A DNA stretch of 64,000 nucleotides. Origin: QHBQ01 sp038230695 (GTDB taxonomy: Bacteria; Chloroflexota; Chloroflexia; QHBQ01). The translations under genes were made by a program, and so were the position numbers. A model generated the notes under the pieces. That model made no database searches. It was given only the letters and a program-made list of their open reading frames with translations, and had not been told where the DNA came from. Shown in pieces: positions 50,801 through 59,219 of the stretch (position 1 is the first letter of the stretch; each line of letters starts with the position of its first letter). The stretch covers positions 1-64,000 of the forward strand of contig JBBRMT010000001.1 of assembly GCA_038230695.1 (NCBI GenBank), given 5' to 3'.

Positions 50801-52564
50801 TCAGGGCGTTTGCTGGTAGGTTTTGCACGTAGCGGCAGAAGCGGTGAGGCGATAGATCTGAACCTGGGCATCGTTGTATAGCGGCTGCAGGAAAGCAGCC
50901 TGGGCCGCCATTGCCGCGCGGTGGCTTGCCAGCCAGCTTTGGTCAACCACCAGGGTGTTGACCCCCAATCCGCCGCCAAGTTCACACATCAAGCCAGGCT
51001 GGGGAAACTGGGTTGCCATCGTAAGTTGGAAGTCGGTGTAGCTGGGAGGGAAATAGCCAGAGTAGCCATTGACGATCGGCTTCTGGTGATCAATCTGCGC
51101 GAACATCCGCCAGCCTTCGATTTGATAGGCGGTGATGCCTATTCCATTGGGGAAGGGTATGTGCGCGACAATCGCGCTATCTGGCTGCGCCTTCAGCCAC
51201 TGGGTCCAGGCGGACGCGGCGCTGGTGGGGATGGGCAGGAGCGGCGCTGGCACATTCAGGTTCTCCGCTGTAGCAAGCAGGCCCAGCACGATAATCAAGG
51301 CTACGCCGCCACGCAACGGGCGCTGGCGCAGGCGAGTTAGCAGGTAGCCCAAGGCCAGCGCAGCCAGCGCAGCCAGCATCATCTGCATGATGATAGCAAA
51401 GCGGAAGGGACTACGCAATTCGTCGAAGCCGGGCAATATCCGCAGCGCCGAGAACGGCGGCCAGCCCAGGATGCTAAGGTTCAGGCCCATTGCCAGCAAG
51501 GCTGCGCCAACTGCCCCGATTGCCAGGTAGAGTATCCAGCGCCGCGCCGCCCGCTCTCGCCAGCCCAGTATCACCCCGACTATCGCCAGCCCCAACACGA
51601 TGAAGCCGGGGAACAATCCGGCGGTATCGTCCAGGCTGGAAGGAGGGAATGGGATGGTAGCAGTGTTGGGGCGGGTGAGGAAATCGCCTCCCTGGGCCGA
51701 TAGCGCCTGCACCACGAAATCCTGACGGGTGAGGCCCAACTGCTGATGCAGGCTATAGACTGGCAGAATGATGGGCAAGAGCAGAAGTCCAGCGACCAGG
51801 AAAGATCCAGTCAGATTGAGGATGGTGCGGCGGGCAAAACGTTGTTCGCTGAGGGCAACAATCGCGGCAGCCAGAGCAAAAGGAACGAATATCAGCGCGT
51901 ACTGCTGGCAGGTGAGGTAAGCGACGATGAAGCCGAGGCCCGCCCATACTGCATCGCGCAATTTGCCGTTGCGCCCGAAGCGCACCAGTCCTTCCAGCGT
52001 CCACAGCATCCCAAATACGGGAGTAAGATTGAGTACGCCGAAGACTTTGGCAACGAACGGCAGACCCACCATCAGCACACCGCCGAGCAGCGCGGCAGTT
52101 CGACTAGCGTCCAGGGCGCGGGTCAGGCGGTAGGCAAAGATGCCGTTGAGGGTAAGCACCGCAAGCTCCGCAATATTGTTGACCAGCGCGGGGGTTGCCC
52201 CCACCGCCCACAGCGGCGCGACCATTAGCGAAGTGAACGGCTCCGGCTCGGAGTAGCTAAATACGCCCTGGTTGGGGTAAAAGAAGGGCGCATCCCAGTA
52301 ACCAGCGAAGCCGTGCATCAGCCGATCCGCGTTCCACCATAGCGTCCAGATGGTGAGCAGCCCGACCATCGCCCCCTGCTCATTGCCGAGCAGGATGGCG
52401 CTGTCGAGATGCAGGGCTAGCGGCCAGGTGACAATTAGCGCGGTCAAGAGGCAGGCCGCAACTACCACCAGCCCCCATAGGATGCGATCGCGCTGGCTGC
52501 GTTGCGCGGGTACTGTTACTTCAGGTGACAATGCGCTTGGCGCAACCGCAGTCGTATCGCTCAT
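50801..52564 (-). CDS. Multi-spanning membrane protein, GT-C glycosyltransferase-like
   Basis: This 587-residue protein has about ten to twelve predicted membrane helices, then a soluble C-terminal part of about 140 residues. WPLALHLDSAILLGNEQGAM, WDAPFFYPNQGVFSYSEPEP and LPGFDELRSPFRFAIIMQMM are typical of large membrane proteins with a GT-C-like fold that handle lipid-linked sugars. The catalytic acidic pair cannot be proven. It is convergent with the metal permease and followed by a lipoprotein gene on the same strand. Confidence 0.6.
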   Translation of the reverse strand: MSDTTAVAPSALSPEVTVPAQRSQRDRILWGLVVVAACLLTALIVTWPLALHLDSAILLGNEQGAMVGLLTIWTLWWNADRLMHGFAGYWDAPFFYPNQGVFSYSEPEPFTSLMVAPLWAVGATPALVNNIAELAVLTLNGIFAYRLTRALDASRTAALLGGVLMVGLPFVAKVFGVLNLTPVFGMLWTLEGLVRFGRNGKLRDAVWAGLGFIVAYLTCQQYALIFVPFALAAAIVALSEQRFARRTILNLTGSFLVAGLLLLPIILPVYSLHQQLGLTRQDFVVQALSAQGGDFLTRPNTATIPFPPSSLDDTAGLFPGFIVLGLAIVGVILGWRERAARRWILYLAIGAVGAALLAMGLNLSILGWPPFSALRILPGFDELRSPFRFAIIMQMMLAALAALALGYLLTRLRQRPLRGGVALIIVLGLLATAENLNVPAPLLPIPTSAASAWTQWLKAQPDSAIVAHIPFPNGIGITAYQIEGWRMFAQIDHQKPIVNGYSGYFPPSYTDFQLTMATQFPQPGLMCELGGGLGVNTLVVDQSWLASHRAAMAAQAAFLQPLYNDAQVQIYRLTASAATCKTYQQTP

Positions 52565-52601
52565 CGGCCAATTATCCGCCTTTATCTAAGATTTAACCTG
52601 G

Positions 52602-53117
52602 TCAGGGTCGAATCATCGGGGTGCCAACTACGGTTGCGCCAGTGGCAAACGGGTCGCCCAGGGCGGCTTTTAGCGCAGCCAGCGTGGGCGCGTCGGTGCC
52701 GGGGTAGATTACCAGGAGGCGGCCCGCCTTGTAGAAATGGGGCTGGGCTATCCACGAAATCATCATGGTGGGGATGGAGCCATCTGGCCCGATCTTACCT
52801 GCATCCACCGCCATTGCTGCCGCCGTGGCGTATTCAAAGGTTTGCACGCTCTGCCCATTGACGTTCAGGCTCTGCCCGCTGACGCTGAGGAAGGGCTGCT
52901 GAATTGCGCCTTCGCTGCTTACCTTCGCCCCTCCTTGCTGCAAAGCAGCCATCAGGCTAGCGCGATCCTGAACTGTTGCCGCCGCGGGCGTTGCTGTTGC
53001 AGGTGCGGAGCCTGACCCACCGTATGCCCCCCCGCCACTGCTATCGCACCCGCTGAGAGCCAGTAGGAGTAGTACCGCGCCGATGATGCTCGGCCATAGT
53101 TTTTGCTGCTTAAACAT
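52602..53117 (-). CDS. Hypothetical lipoprotein
   Basis: This 171-residue protein has a lipoprotein signal (SIIGAVLLLLALSGCDSSGG; Cys at about 23), a Gly/Ser/Ala linker, and a soluble domain containing LNVNGQSVQTFEYATAAAMA and FYKAGRLLVIYPGTDAPTL. The domain resembles small secreted proteins of unknown function. AAAGGACGGAAAA lies just before ATG 53117; an in-frame upstream ATG (53201) is less likely. It lies in the same direction as the membrane protein gene but is probably separately transcribed. Confidence 0.7.
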   Translation of the reverse strand: MFKQQKLWPSIIGAVLLLLALSGCDSSGGGAYGGSGSAPATATPAAATVQDRASLMAALQQGGAKVSSEGAIQQPFLSVSGQSLNVNGQSVQTFEYATAAAMAVDAGKIGPDGSIPTMMISWIAQPHFYKAGRLLVIYPGTDAPTLAALKAALGDPFATGATVVGTPMIRP

Positions 53118-53224
53118 TTTTCCGTCCTTTCTACTATATGCAGTGTTTTGACTGCTATAGATAGAACGGTAATGCCCCATCCAAAGTTCCCGCCATATCA
53201 TCCGGCATTGAATGCCACATGAAA

Positions 53225-53262
53225 ACCCCAGGCGGTATAGTCAAGCCGATGCCGCCTGGGGT
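53225..53262 (-). terminator. Rho-independent terminator
   Basis: ACCCCAGGCGG (53225-53235) pairs perfectly with CCGCCTGGGGT (53252-53262). On the minus strand the stem is followed by a T-run, ending the transcript of the gene at 53298-53945. Confidence 0.85.
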
Positions 53263-53297
53263 AGTTGTCGCTAATTCTTCGGATGCGGGTATGGTCA

Positions 53298-53945
53298 TCA
53301 GTTCGAGCCGCTCTTGGCTGCCAGCAGCGCATCCTGTACGGTGTGTCCACTCATGCTCTTGGCAACATCGCTGCCCGATACGGGGCCGAGGGTGCCATCG
53401 GCGTTGATGTGGTAGCGGCCTTCGGGGCTAACTGGGCGCAGCGTACCATCCGGCCCCGCCTCCATCAGCATGAAGTAACGCTCACCTACCTGGTAGGCAG
53501 GGTCATCGTCGAGCATCATCGCATTAACCTGTACGTCGGGTGGTGGCGCGGCGTTGGGGTCGCCTTTGCCTGAGCCAGCGGGCGGGCCAGCCGGGATATT
53601 GGAAGGGCCGCCGGTGTGGAAGACGGTGAGCTGCTGCCCGGCGCTAATTGCGCCCTTGTCGGCCTTCAGCACTTGAATGGTGATGTGCTGGGTGGGGATG
53701 GCAACCTTGCCAGTTGGTTCGGCCTGCACCGGAACAACAATGTCCGGGCCTTTGTTGATGGCTACGACCTGGGCCTCGACGATTACCTGAGCCTTGTTCA
53801 CCACCTCGCCGAAACTCTTGGGCTGGAACGCCCATACCGCATGAGCGGTTCCGCTTGGCCCGGCAGTGTAGTAGATTGCGAACTGGACGACGAGCGCGAT
53901 GGTCAGCGCGGCAACCCCAGCCCACATCAACCGAAACTTGTTCAT
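53298..53945 (-). CDS. Secreted hypothetical protein
   Basis: This 215-residue protein has an N-terminal hydrophobic segment (about 8-28) and a beta-rich body. FGEVVNKAQVIVEAQVVAIN and HITIQVLKADKGAISAGQQL, then QVGERYFMLMEAG, are the usual pattern of small envelope proteins. The linker includes PAGPPAGSGKGDPNAAPPP. AGGAGAG lies just upstream of the ATG at 53945. It follows the metzincin-like gene on the same strand by 61 bp and may be cotranscribed with it. A good terminator closes the unit. Confidence 0.65.
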   Translation of the reverse strand: MNKFRLMWAGVAALTIALVVQFAIYYTAGPSGTAHAVWAFQPKSFGEVVNKAQVIVEAQVVAINKGPDIVVPVQAEPTGKVAIPTQHITIQVLKADKGAISAGQQLTVFHTGGPSNIPAGPPAGSGKGDPNAAPPPDVQVNAMMLDDDPAYQVGERYFMLMEAGPDGTLRPVSPEGRYHINADGTLGPVSGSDVAKSMSGHTVQDALLAAKSGSN

Positions 53946-54006
53946 CTGGGTCTCTCCTTTTGTCTAATCGTTACTGTTGACATCGCTAGCCGAACTGCGG
54001 TTTGGC

Positions 54007-54555
54007 CTAGTGATTTCGGTACCGATTGTAGAAGTCGCTGGCGTTGTGGGAGTTGATGGTGTTGCTGCTGCCGCCGAAGTAGCCGATGCCCATGCAGCCG
54101 CCGGTGTTGTCGTGATCGAAGCCGTAGGTGTGGAACACCTCCTGGCAATACACACCCTGGATGTACCAGTAGCTACCGCCATAGTAGGTGTTGTATTGGG
54201 CGTGGCCGTGGGTGATATGGTCATAGCACCAGCAGCCCCAGTCCCATTTAGAACTGACGATGGTAGCCAACCCTGCCCAGCCGGTATTACCGTAGTTGCC
54301 GTCGAAAACGGTGACATCGGTATGGCTGCCGACCTTGTAGTTGTAGAGGATGCTGATGTTGTTCCACTTATCCTGACGAGCAGCCTCCGCCTCAGAGGTG
54401 GTGCTGCCGGATTGCGATTCCTGAATGGTGATATTCGTACCACTCTTGTCCCAGTGCCAGCCACCCCAGTTATGGGCCGAGACCATGCCGATGTTGGCTG
54501 CCAGCAGCATGAGTAGCATAGCTAGCGGCAGTATCAGTTTGAGTTTCCGCATCAC
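54007..54555 (-). CDS. Secreted metzincin-like protein with Gln at the first zinc site
   Basis: This 182-residue protein has a signal peptide (about 1-27) and a catalytic-like domain. Near residue 137 it reads CQEVFHTYGFDHDNTGGCMG. This matches the metzincin site HExxHxxGxxH followed by a Met-turn (CM), except that the first His is Gln. Some matrixin-like proteins carry QExxH, so the change may be a subfamily feature. Two Cys pairs (near WGCWCYDH and QGVYCQE) may form disulfides. AAGGAGG lies 9 bp before ATG 54555. Whether it is active is open. Confidence 0.6.
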   Translation of the reverse strand: MMRKLKLILPLAMLLMLLAANIGMVSAHNWGGWHWDKSGTNITIQESQSGSTTSEAEAARQDKWNNISILYNYKVGSHTDVTVFDGNYGNTGWAGLATIVSSKWDWGCWCYDHITHGHAQYNTYYGGSYWYIQGVYCQEVFHTYGFDHDNTGGCMGIGYFGGSSNTINSHNASDFYNRYRNH

Positions 54556-54594
54556 TTCTAGCCTCCTTGCTTGTGCTTTACCTGTAGATAGCGG

Positions 54595-54732
54595 TTAAAA
54601 CTTCGATTGGGGTTGAGTTGATTGCGCCCTAAGCTGAAGATTGACGGCGGGCCGTCGCCCCAGCAAAGAGGCAGCATGAGGTAAGGGTGGCGACCTCATT
54701 TCTGCGTTGGGTGTTCCACTTCCATATGACAT
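54595..54732 (-). CDS. Small upstream ORF with a consensus ribosome site
   Basis: ATG 54732 is preceded by AAGGAGGTG at 9 bp, a full match to the anti-Shine-Dalgarno. The 45-residue product (starts MSYGSGTPNAEMRS) has no known domain and reads through a GGCGGGCCGTCGCC palindrome. It ends 39 bp before the metzincin-like gene, so it may be a leader peptide. Low-complexity codon use argues for caution. Confidence 0.35.
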   Translation of the reverse strand: MSYGSGTPNAEMRSPPLPHAASLLGRRPAVNLQLRAQSTQPQSKF

Positions 54733-54996
54733 CGTGCTTCACCTCCTTCCCAATGGCATAGGGCAAAGGACAATTGGCGAATTGGCAATGACGCAGTGGT
54801 AAGGTGGTCGCAGCGGGGCTGAGTGGCTATCTATAATAGTTGGATTGTAAGGAGGGTAGGGTGTGGCTGTAGTGTTAAGCAGTAGCGCCGCCGGGTGGGC
54901 GGATTGGTGGAAATGGGGGTGGCGTTGTGAAGTGGCGAGAGCATATCACAACGTCGTAGCTTTGTCAATAGTTTTGCGGTAAAATTGCAAAAATGA

Positions 54997-55968
54997 TTAG
55001 CAGAAGCCTTCCAACCAATGTTCGAGGGTGAGCAACGCCAGCCCATTGTGTGCCGCATAAGTTAGGGCAAGCAGTAGAGTTGTAGAGGCAATGAAAGTTG
55101 CGCTGATCGCCATCTTACGTGTTGATAGGCGCATCCTATATGGATCAGCTACGCCGAGCAGAGCATCAAAGCGGGCGTTCATCACTGCGCCATCTACGCG
55201 GTCTATAACATTGGCTGTAATGAGGTATGTGGTTGGGGGCCGATGAACGCTAGCCAGATGGTATAGCGCAGCGGCTAGCGGCTTAGGGGTTCGTTGTACG
55301 GCAACCGCCTCCTGATCAGCGGCTAGCTCGCGCATCGCCAAATAATGCTGATAGAGATCGCTGGCAACCGGCAGAAAGAAGAAAGCATGAGCCAGGGCGG
55401 AAGCGATCGCCATCTTGAGCGGGTCATGGTGGAGAAGATGATAGCCCTCGTGCAGGAGTATGGCTTCTAGTTCATCAGGGCTTGCGACCAGCCCCAGCAA
55501 GGCAGTGCTGATGCAGATGCGGCTAGCAATCGCCCCATAGCAGAAGGCAAGTAGCTGGTTGTTTTCCACCAGCGTTACCCTGCCTGTCAGGCCGATGCGA
55601 TCTACCATCTCAGCAAGATGATCGGGTAGAGGTCGGCGCTGCTGGTGAATTGTGCCAATAGCGGCGCTGGTTCGCCGCAATTGGGCAAATGGCAGCCCTA
55701 TAGCTACCGCCAGTACTCCCAGCAACCCGGCTATCATGCTATAGGCAAACAGGCGATCAGCCAGATCAGGTGAGGTTAGCAGCAGCATACAGTTATCGGC
55801 GATCAGGTGTATTCCTTGCTGCCCTTTTAGCTGCCCCCACACGCCAAGCAGTAGGCGCAACGCCAGCCAACCCAGCAGCACGGCAATCAATAGCGCCACG
55901 GCAATAAGGAGCCGCAGGCTGGCATCAGGGTCGAATGTGATTTTCGTCTTAGCCGCTGGTCTATGCAC
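54997..55968 (-). CDS. M56-family (BlaR1/MecR1-like) membrane metallopeptidase
   Basis: This 323-residue protein has four or more membrane helices (about 17-45, 68-90, 185-205 and 280-300). The zinc site is LLHEGYHLLHHDPL (HExxH), with a downstream ELAADQEAV Glu, as in the M48/M56 peptidases that cleave BlaI-type repressors. It lacks the C-terminal penicillin-binding sensor of BlaR1. Its gene abuts the BlaI-like regulator gene (55968/55969), so it probably removes that repressor on a signal. No beta-lactamase gene is nearby. Confidence 0.85.
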   Translation of the reverse strand: MHRPAAKTKITFDPDASLRLLIAVALLIAVLLGWLALRLLLGVWGQLKGQQGIHLIADNCMLLLTSPDLADRLFAYSMIAGLLGVLAVAIGLPFAQLRRTSAAIGTIHQQRRPLPDHLAEMVDRIGLTGRVTLVENNQLLAFCYGAIASRICISTALLGLVASPDELEAILLHEGYHLLHHDPLKMAIASALAHAFFFLPVASDLYQHYLAMRELAADQEAVAVQRTPKPLAAALYHLASVHRPPTTYLITANVIDRVDGAVMNARFDALLGVADPYRMRLSTRKMAISATFIASTTLLLALTYAAHNGLALLTLEHWLEGFC

Positions 55969-56382
55969 CTACCCCTCCTCTTTGCTGCCCTCCACGAGAA
56001 GGCGCTGGATAGCCGCAAGCCGCTGGGGGTCGGCGGTGGCAAGGTGTTCCGCAAACCTGGCAAGAGCAAGGTCGCCAAAACTCTCTACCAACCGCTCTAC
56101 CTGGCGGGCAGCGGCGCTGGAGAGGAACTCCGCCCTACTCTGGATAACCTGGTAGTAATGCGTCTTGCCCTGGTGCCGACGGCGCAGCAGCCCCTTATCC
56201 GCAAGGTGGCTCATCACCGTCATTATCGTAGTATAAGCAAGCGGCGGCTGCTTAACCAGCCCAACTGCCTCATAGACCTGACGCACGGTGATTTCGTCCG
56301 CTGGTTGTCGCCATAGCCAGATCATAATCTCACCTTCCAGGTCGCCAAGCAGTCCCTTGATGCTACCTTGCGCTTCGGCCAT
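55969..56382 (-). CDS. BlaI/MecI/CopY-family repressor
   Basis: This 137-residue protein has a winged helix at about 8-78 (LLGDLEGEIMIWLWRQPADE, TTIMTVMSHLADKGLLRRRH, GKTHYYQVI) and a C-terminal dimerisation part. BlaI family members repress beta-lactamase, copper or other genes. It is cotranscribed with the M56 peptidase. Its promoter (56431-56459) contains a dyad (TATAGC/GCTATA) that could be its own operator. The copper-related cluster starts just upstream, which would favour a metal or envelope role; this is inference. Confidence 0.88.
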   Translation of the reverse strand: MAEAQGSIKGLLGDLEGEIMIWLWRQPADEITVRQVYEAVGLVKQPPLAYTTIMTVMSHLADKGLLRRRHQGKTHYYQVIQSRAEFLSSAAARQVERLVESFGDLALARFAEHLATADPQRLAAIQRLLVEGSKEEG

Positions 56383-56430
56383 CGTCTCCTTGCATCCTTT
56401 CCTGTTTCTGGCATCTCTTTTTCTATCCGC

Positions 56431-56459
56431 ATTATAGCTATATCAATGGCTATATGCAA
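56431..56459 (-). promoter_or_regulatory. Promoter and dyad for the BlaI-like operon
   Basis: On the minus strand, TTGCAT (56454-56459) and TATAAT (56431-56436) with 17 bp between. TATAGC (56433-56438) and GCTATA (56449-56454) form a dyad between the elements. It overlaps the 3' end of the DUF305 gene. Confidence 0.6.
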
Positions 56460-56803
56460 TCAGGCGGGTGCTCCCCATGCCAGGGTCGGGTTGCTGATTG
56501 TACCAACCCTTCAGCCAGCCGGTCATAACGCCAATCTCCTTTTGCTGCGCGGAGATGATGCCACTGGCAATCTGTTTGATTTCAGCATGGTTGGCGTTGG
56601 TTGCCGCAGACTTTGCCATATCAAGCGCGGTCTGGTGATGTGGTATCATTGCTTTGATGAAGGCGATGTTGAAGGTATCACCAGAAAGCCCTTTCAATTT
56701 GTCCAGATCTGAGTTAGTGGGTCTGGGCTGAAGCAGCGCCGAAGCCGCTACCCAGCGCAAGGGCGAGGATGAAAAGCGCGGCTAGTATCTTCAACTTTTG
56801 CAT
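56443..56803 (-). pseudogene. DUF305-domain protein with a frameshift after the signal peptide
   Basis: From ATG 56803 (AAAGGAG 6 bp upstream) the first frame encodes a signal peptide (MQKLKILAALFILALALG, then FGAASAQ) and hits TAA. The second frame encodes a DUF305 domain (NSDLDKLKGLSGDTFNIAF, MIPHHQTALDMA, IGVMTGWL). Removing one base in 56716-56730 would join them to about 119 residues. DUF305 domains bind metal through the His pair and often sit near copper genes. It may be a pseudogene, a single-base sequencing error or a recoded gene. It precedes the BlaI operon. Confidence 0.7.
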
Positions 56804-56952
56804 CTTACTCTCCTTTAATTTAGGGTTGTGGGTTCGGTGAAATCACATACTATGTTGGTATAACAGATTTTGTGCCATACACGAGGATACTCGCTACGGC
56901 TAAACTGGAAATTCGCGTTTATCTGCCCGGCTGAGGGCTAAAGCACCTGTTG

Positions 56953-58275
56953 CTAGGGTGTAACCTCGACGATCATGGTAAGGCCGCCACCGCCCTGCTC
57001 CTCCTTGCCATCGTTGGTGATATGGTGATTGATATGACAGTGCAGCAGCCACTTGCCGGGGGCGCGGGCAGTGAAGACCACATCGTAGCTCTCGCCTGGG
57101 CCAACTAGCACGGTATTTTTGGTCAGTTGCGCCGCCTCCGGCACCGGGTTGCCGTCAGTGGCGACAATCTTGAACGGCTGTCCGTGCAGGTGCATAGGAT
57201 GTATGAACTGACCGCTGCCGATGAAACGCAGCAGCGCCTGTTGACCCTGCTTCACCTTGATGGTTTCGGTGGACGGATAGCTCTTGCCGTTGATGGTGAA
57301 GTAGTTGGGCAGCATCCCCTCGAAATCCATTGCCGGGTATGTCTGACCGTTGGTTACTCGCAACTCGTTTAGCATGATCGTGTATTCAGCGTCGTATTTG
57401 ATGGTCGGGTTCTTCGCATCAATTATAAATGGGGCGTAGAGGCCGAGTGGCTGCTGGCGATCTGCATCCTCATGGGTATGGTAGAAGTAGGTGCCAGGGG
57501 TGTTGGGGATGGTAAACTCGTAGGTGAAGATACCACCTGCGGCAATCGCTGGCTGCGTCACATCCGGTACACCATCCATGTTGTTCGGGATTTGCAGGCC
57601 GTGCCAATGTATAGTGGTCGCCTCCGGCATCTGGTTGTGGAGGATGACGCGGACGCGATCGCCCTCGATCACGCGGATCTCCGGGCCAGGCACTTGCCCG
57701 TTGTATGCGTAAGCGCCCACCAGTACATCGGGCAGGATGTTCCACTTGATCACGCTAGCGGTCAGCTCGAATTGCTTGACACCACTAACATCCTTGAATG
57801 CCAGCAGCTGCCCGCCCTTCGCTTTGGGGTCGGCAGCAGGAGCATTGGTGACATCCAACGGCGACATATTGTGTCCGCCAGTTGCGCCCATGCTCACACC
57901 TCCCGCGCCCGCTGGTGACGGTGTGGGGGTACACTCACCTGCAGCCACCATCCCCGCCATCGCTGGTGGCTGGCACGTCCCGTCACTACCCTGTGCTGCG
58001 CCATTTGCCCTACCACCGCTACGCATCGAAAGGTCGCCAAAGTGGGCGGCCAGGCCGACACCAACGGTGAGTAGCAGCAGCGCAAGCACGGTAGCGAAAA
58101 TTATCTGAATGCGGGGTACTGCCGGGCGTATCGGTGGCCCTTCCATAGCCATACCCGCCATATCTTGCTCCTGATTATTTGCAGGCTGAGGCGGACCTTG
58201 TAGTGGCGGATCGATATTGTGATCGCCACTCATCGGCATAGGCTTGGGACTTCGCTCATCACCGCTCATGTTCAT
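56953..58275 (-). CDS. Membrane-anchored multicopper oxidase
   Basis: This 440-residue protein has a Met/His-rich N-terminal cytoplasmic segment (repeats such as MSGD and MAGMAMEG), a membrane helix (about 58-80) and a cupredoxin-type oxidase (about 160-440). The copper ligands are visible: HWHGLQIP, YFYHTHEDADR, HPMHLHGQPF and LLHCHINHH. The last motif carries the type 1 site and the Cys-His link to the trinuclear centre. It should oxidise Cu(I), metals or phenols with oxygen. The cytoplasmic Met motifs are unusual for this family. It is cotranscribed with the DUF4396 gene and divergent from the permease gene. Confidence 0.9.
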   Translation of the reverse strand: MNMSGDERSPKPMPMSGDHNIDPPLQGPPQPANNQEQDMAGMAMEGPPIRPAVPRIQIIFATVLALLLLTVGVGLAAHFGDLSMRSGGRANGAAQGSDGTCQPPAMAGMVAAGECTPTPSPAGAGGVSMGATGGHNMSPLDVTNAPAADPKAKGGQLLAFKDVSGVKQFELTASVIKWNILPDVLVGAYAYNGQVPGPEIRVIEGDRVRVILHNQMPEATTIHWHGLQIPNNMDGVPDVTQPAIAAGGIFTYEFTIPNTPGTYFYHTHEDADRQQPLGLYAPFIIDAKNPTIKYDAEYTIMLNELRVTNGQTYPAMDFEGMLPNYFTINGKSYPSTETIKVKQGQQALLRFIGSGQFIHPMHLHGQPFKIVATDGNPVPEAAQLTKNTVLVGPGESYDVVFTARAPGKWLLHCHINHHITNDGKEEQGGGGLTMIVEVTP

Positions 58276-58289
58276 GCTACCGCTCCGTT

Positions 58290-59084
58290 CTAGTGTGTTA
58301 CCGCTTCTGGATGTTTGTAATCGGTAAGCTGGGCAGGCGCTACGTCAAGTACGGCACCGGGTAGCGGCTGCTCACCAGTGCGCTGCTCCACGAGGCTACG
58401 CTCCACGTTAAGGCTGTGTCCTCCTCGCCCCAGCGCTTTCGCTGTACCCATACCGTGCTTCAGGCCGCTTTCGACCAGCCAATAATTCATCGGATAGGCG
58501 ATTATGCCGCCAATTATTACACCCAGCGACATCACGCCCCAGAAGTGGAGGCTGGTCGGCTCCATTGCGGTCATATCTTTGCTCATCAGGATGACCATTA
58601 CCGGGAACATCCCCGCAGCCATCGTGTTCAACGAGAGGAACTCCGGCAGCCAGGTGCGTTTCAGCGCCTGTGCATAGCTCAGGCCCATGATGTCCTTCAT
58701 AAACAACGCCTGAAAGATGAGCAGGCCAAAGCCGAACCCAGCTGCGTATTCCACAATCAGGTCCAGCCACATGGGCAGCCCCAGCAGATTAGTTACTACT
58801 GCGGCGGTAACGATACCCAGCCCGTCACCCGCGACACAGTGGATGGTCGAGCCAAGCGCCTGCTTCCACATAGGGGCGACGAACTCTGCGTGGGTGTCAG
58901 GCAGGGGCTGATGGCAGCCAATCAGGTAAAGAAACAAGCTTACCGGCCCGCTGAACAGGGTGACGATAATCCAGGCGGGCTTCATCACCGTCATCTCCGG
59001 CGTGTTGGTATACAGATCGTAGGTCACATACGCGACCGAGAACGCGGTAAAGACAAACCAGGTGAGCAGTACACCGTCAATCAT
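58290..59084 (-). CDS. DUF4396-domain membrane protein
   Basis: This 264-residue protein has five or six membrane helices. CVAGDGLGIVTAAVVTNLLG and YAAGFGFGLLIFQALFMKDI, then FLSLNTMAAGMFPVMVILM, are the DUF4396 pattern, with conserved His, Asp and Met residues that could bind metal. DUF4396 proteins often lie next to multicopper oxidases and copper genes. ATG 59084 (GAAAGGGA about 10 bp upstream) matches homologs; an in-frame ATG at 59111 is also possible. Its minus-strand promoter overlaps that of the divergent permease. The next gene on the strand is the multicopper oxidase. Confidence 0.82.
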   Translation of the reverse strand: MIDGVLLTWFVFTAFSVAYVTYDLYTNTPEMTVMKPAWIIVTLFSGPVSLFLYLIGCHQPLPDTHAEFVAPMWKQALGSTIHCVAGDGLGIVTAAVVTNLLGLPMWLDLIVEYAAGFGFGLLIFQALFMKDIMGLSYAQALKRTWLPEFLSLNTMAAGMFPVMVILMSKDMTAMEPTSLHFWGVMSLGVIIGGIIAYPMNYWLVESGLKHGMGTAKALGRGGHSLNVERSLVEQRTGEQPLPGAVLDVAPAQLTDYKHPEAVTH

Positions 59085-59153
59085 CTTTATATTGTCCCTT
59101 TCATGTTGCATGCGCCTGCGGTGGCACGAGCTTCTCTGCTTCGCCCATGCAGC

Positions 59154-59204
59154 TTGACAGGGTTGCTGCAGATCTACTATACTAGCTTCGTAAATATTTG
59201 TCAA
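59154..59204. promoter_or_regulatory. Overlapping divergent promoters with shared -10 region
   Basis: Plus strand: TTGACA (59154-59159), 18 bp, TATACT (59178-59183). Minus strand: TTGACA (59199-59204), 17 bp, TATAGT (59176-59181). The two -10 hexamers overlap by four bases, so polymerase cannot bind both at once. The shared core CTACTATACTAG is nearly dyad-symmetric. Confidence 0.75.
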
Positions 59205-59219
59205 GGTCAGGAGAGTGTG

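Noticed and set aside
58416..59219. Longer N-terminus for the permease (268 extra residues)
   Set aside because: The extension runs antisense over the DUF4396 gene, has no membrane features and reads as low-quality protein; a ribosome site marks ATG 59220.
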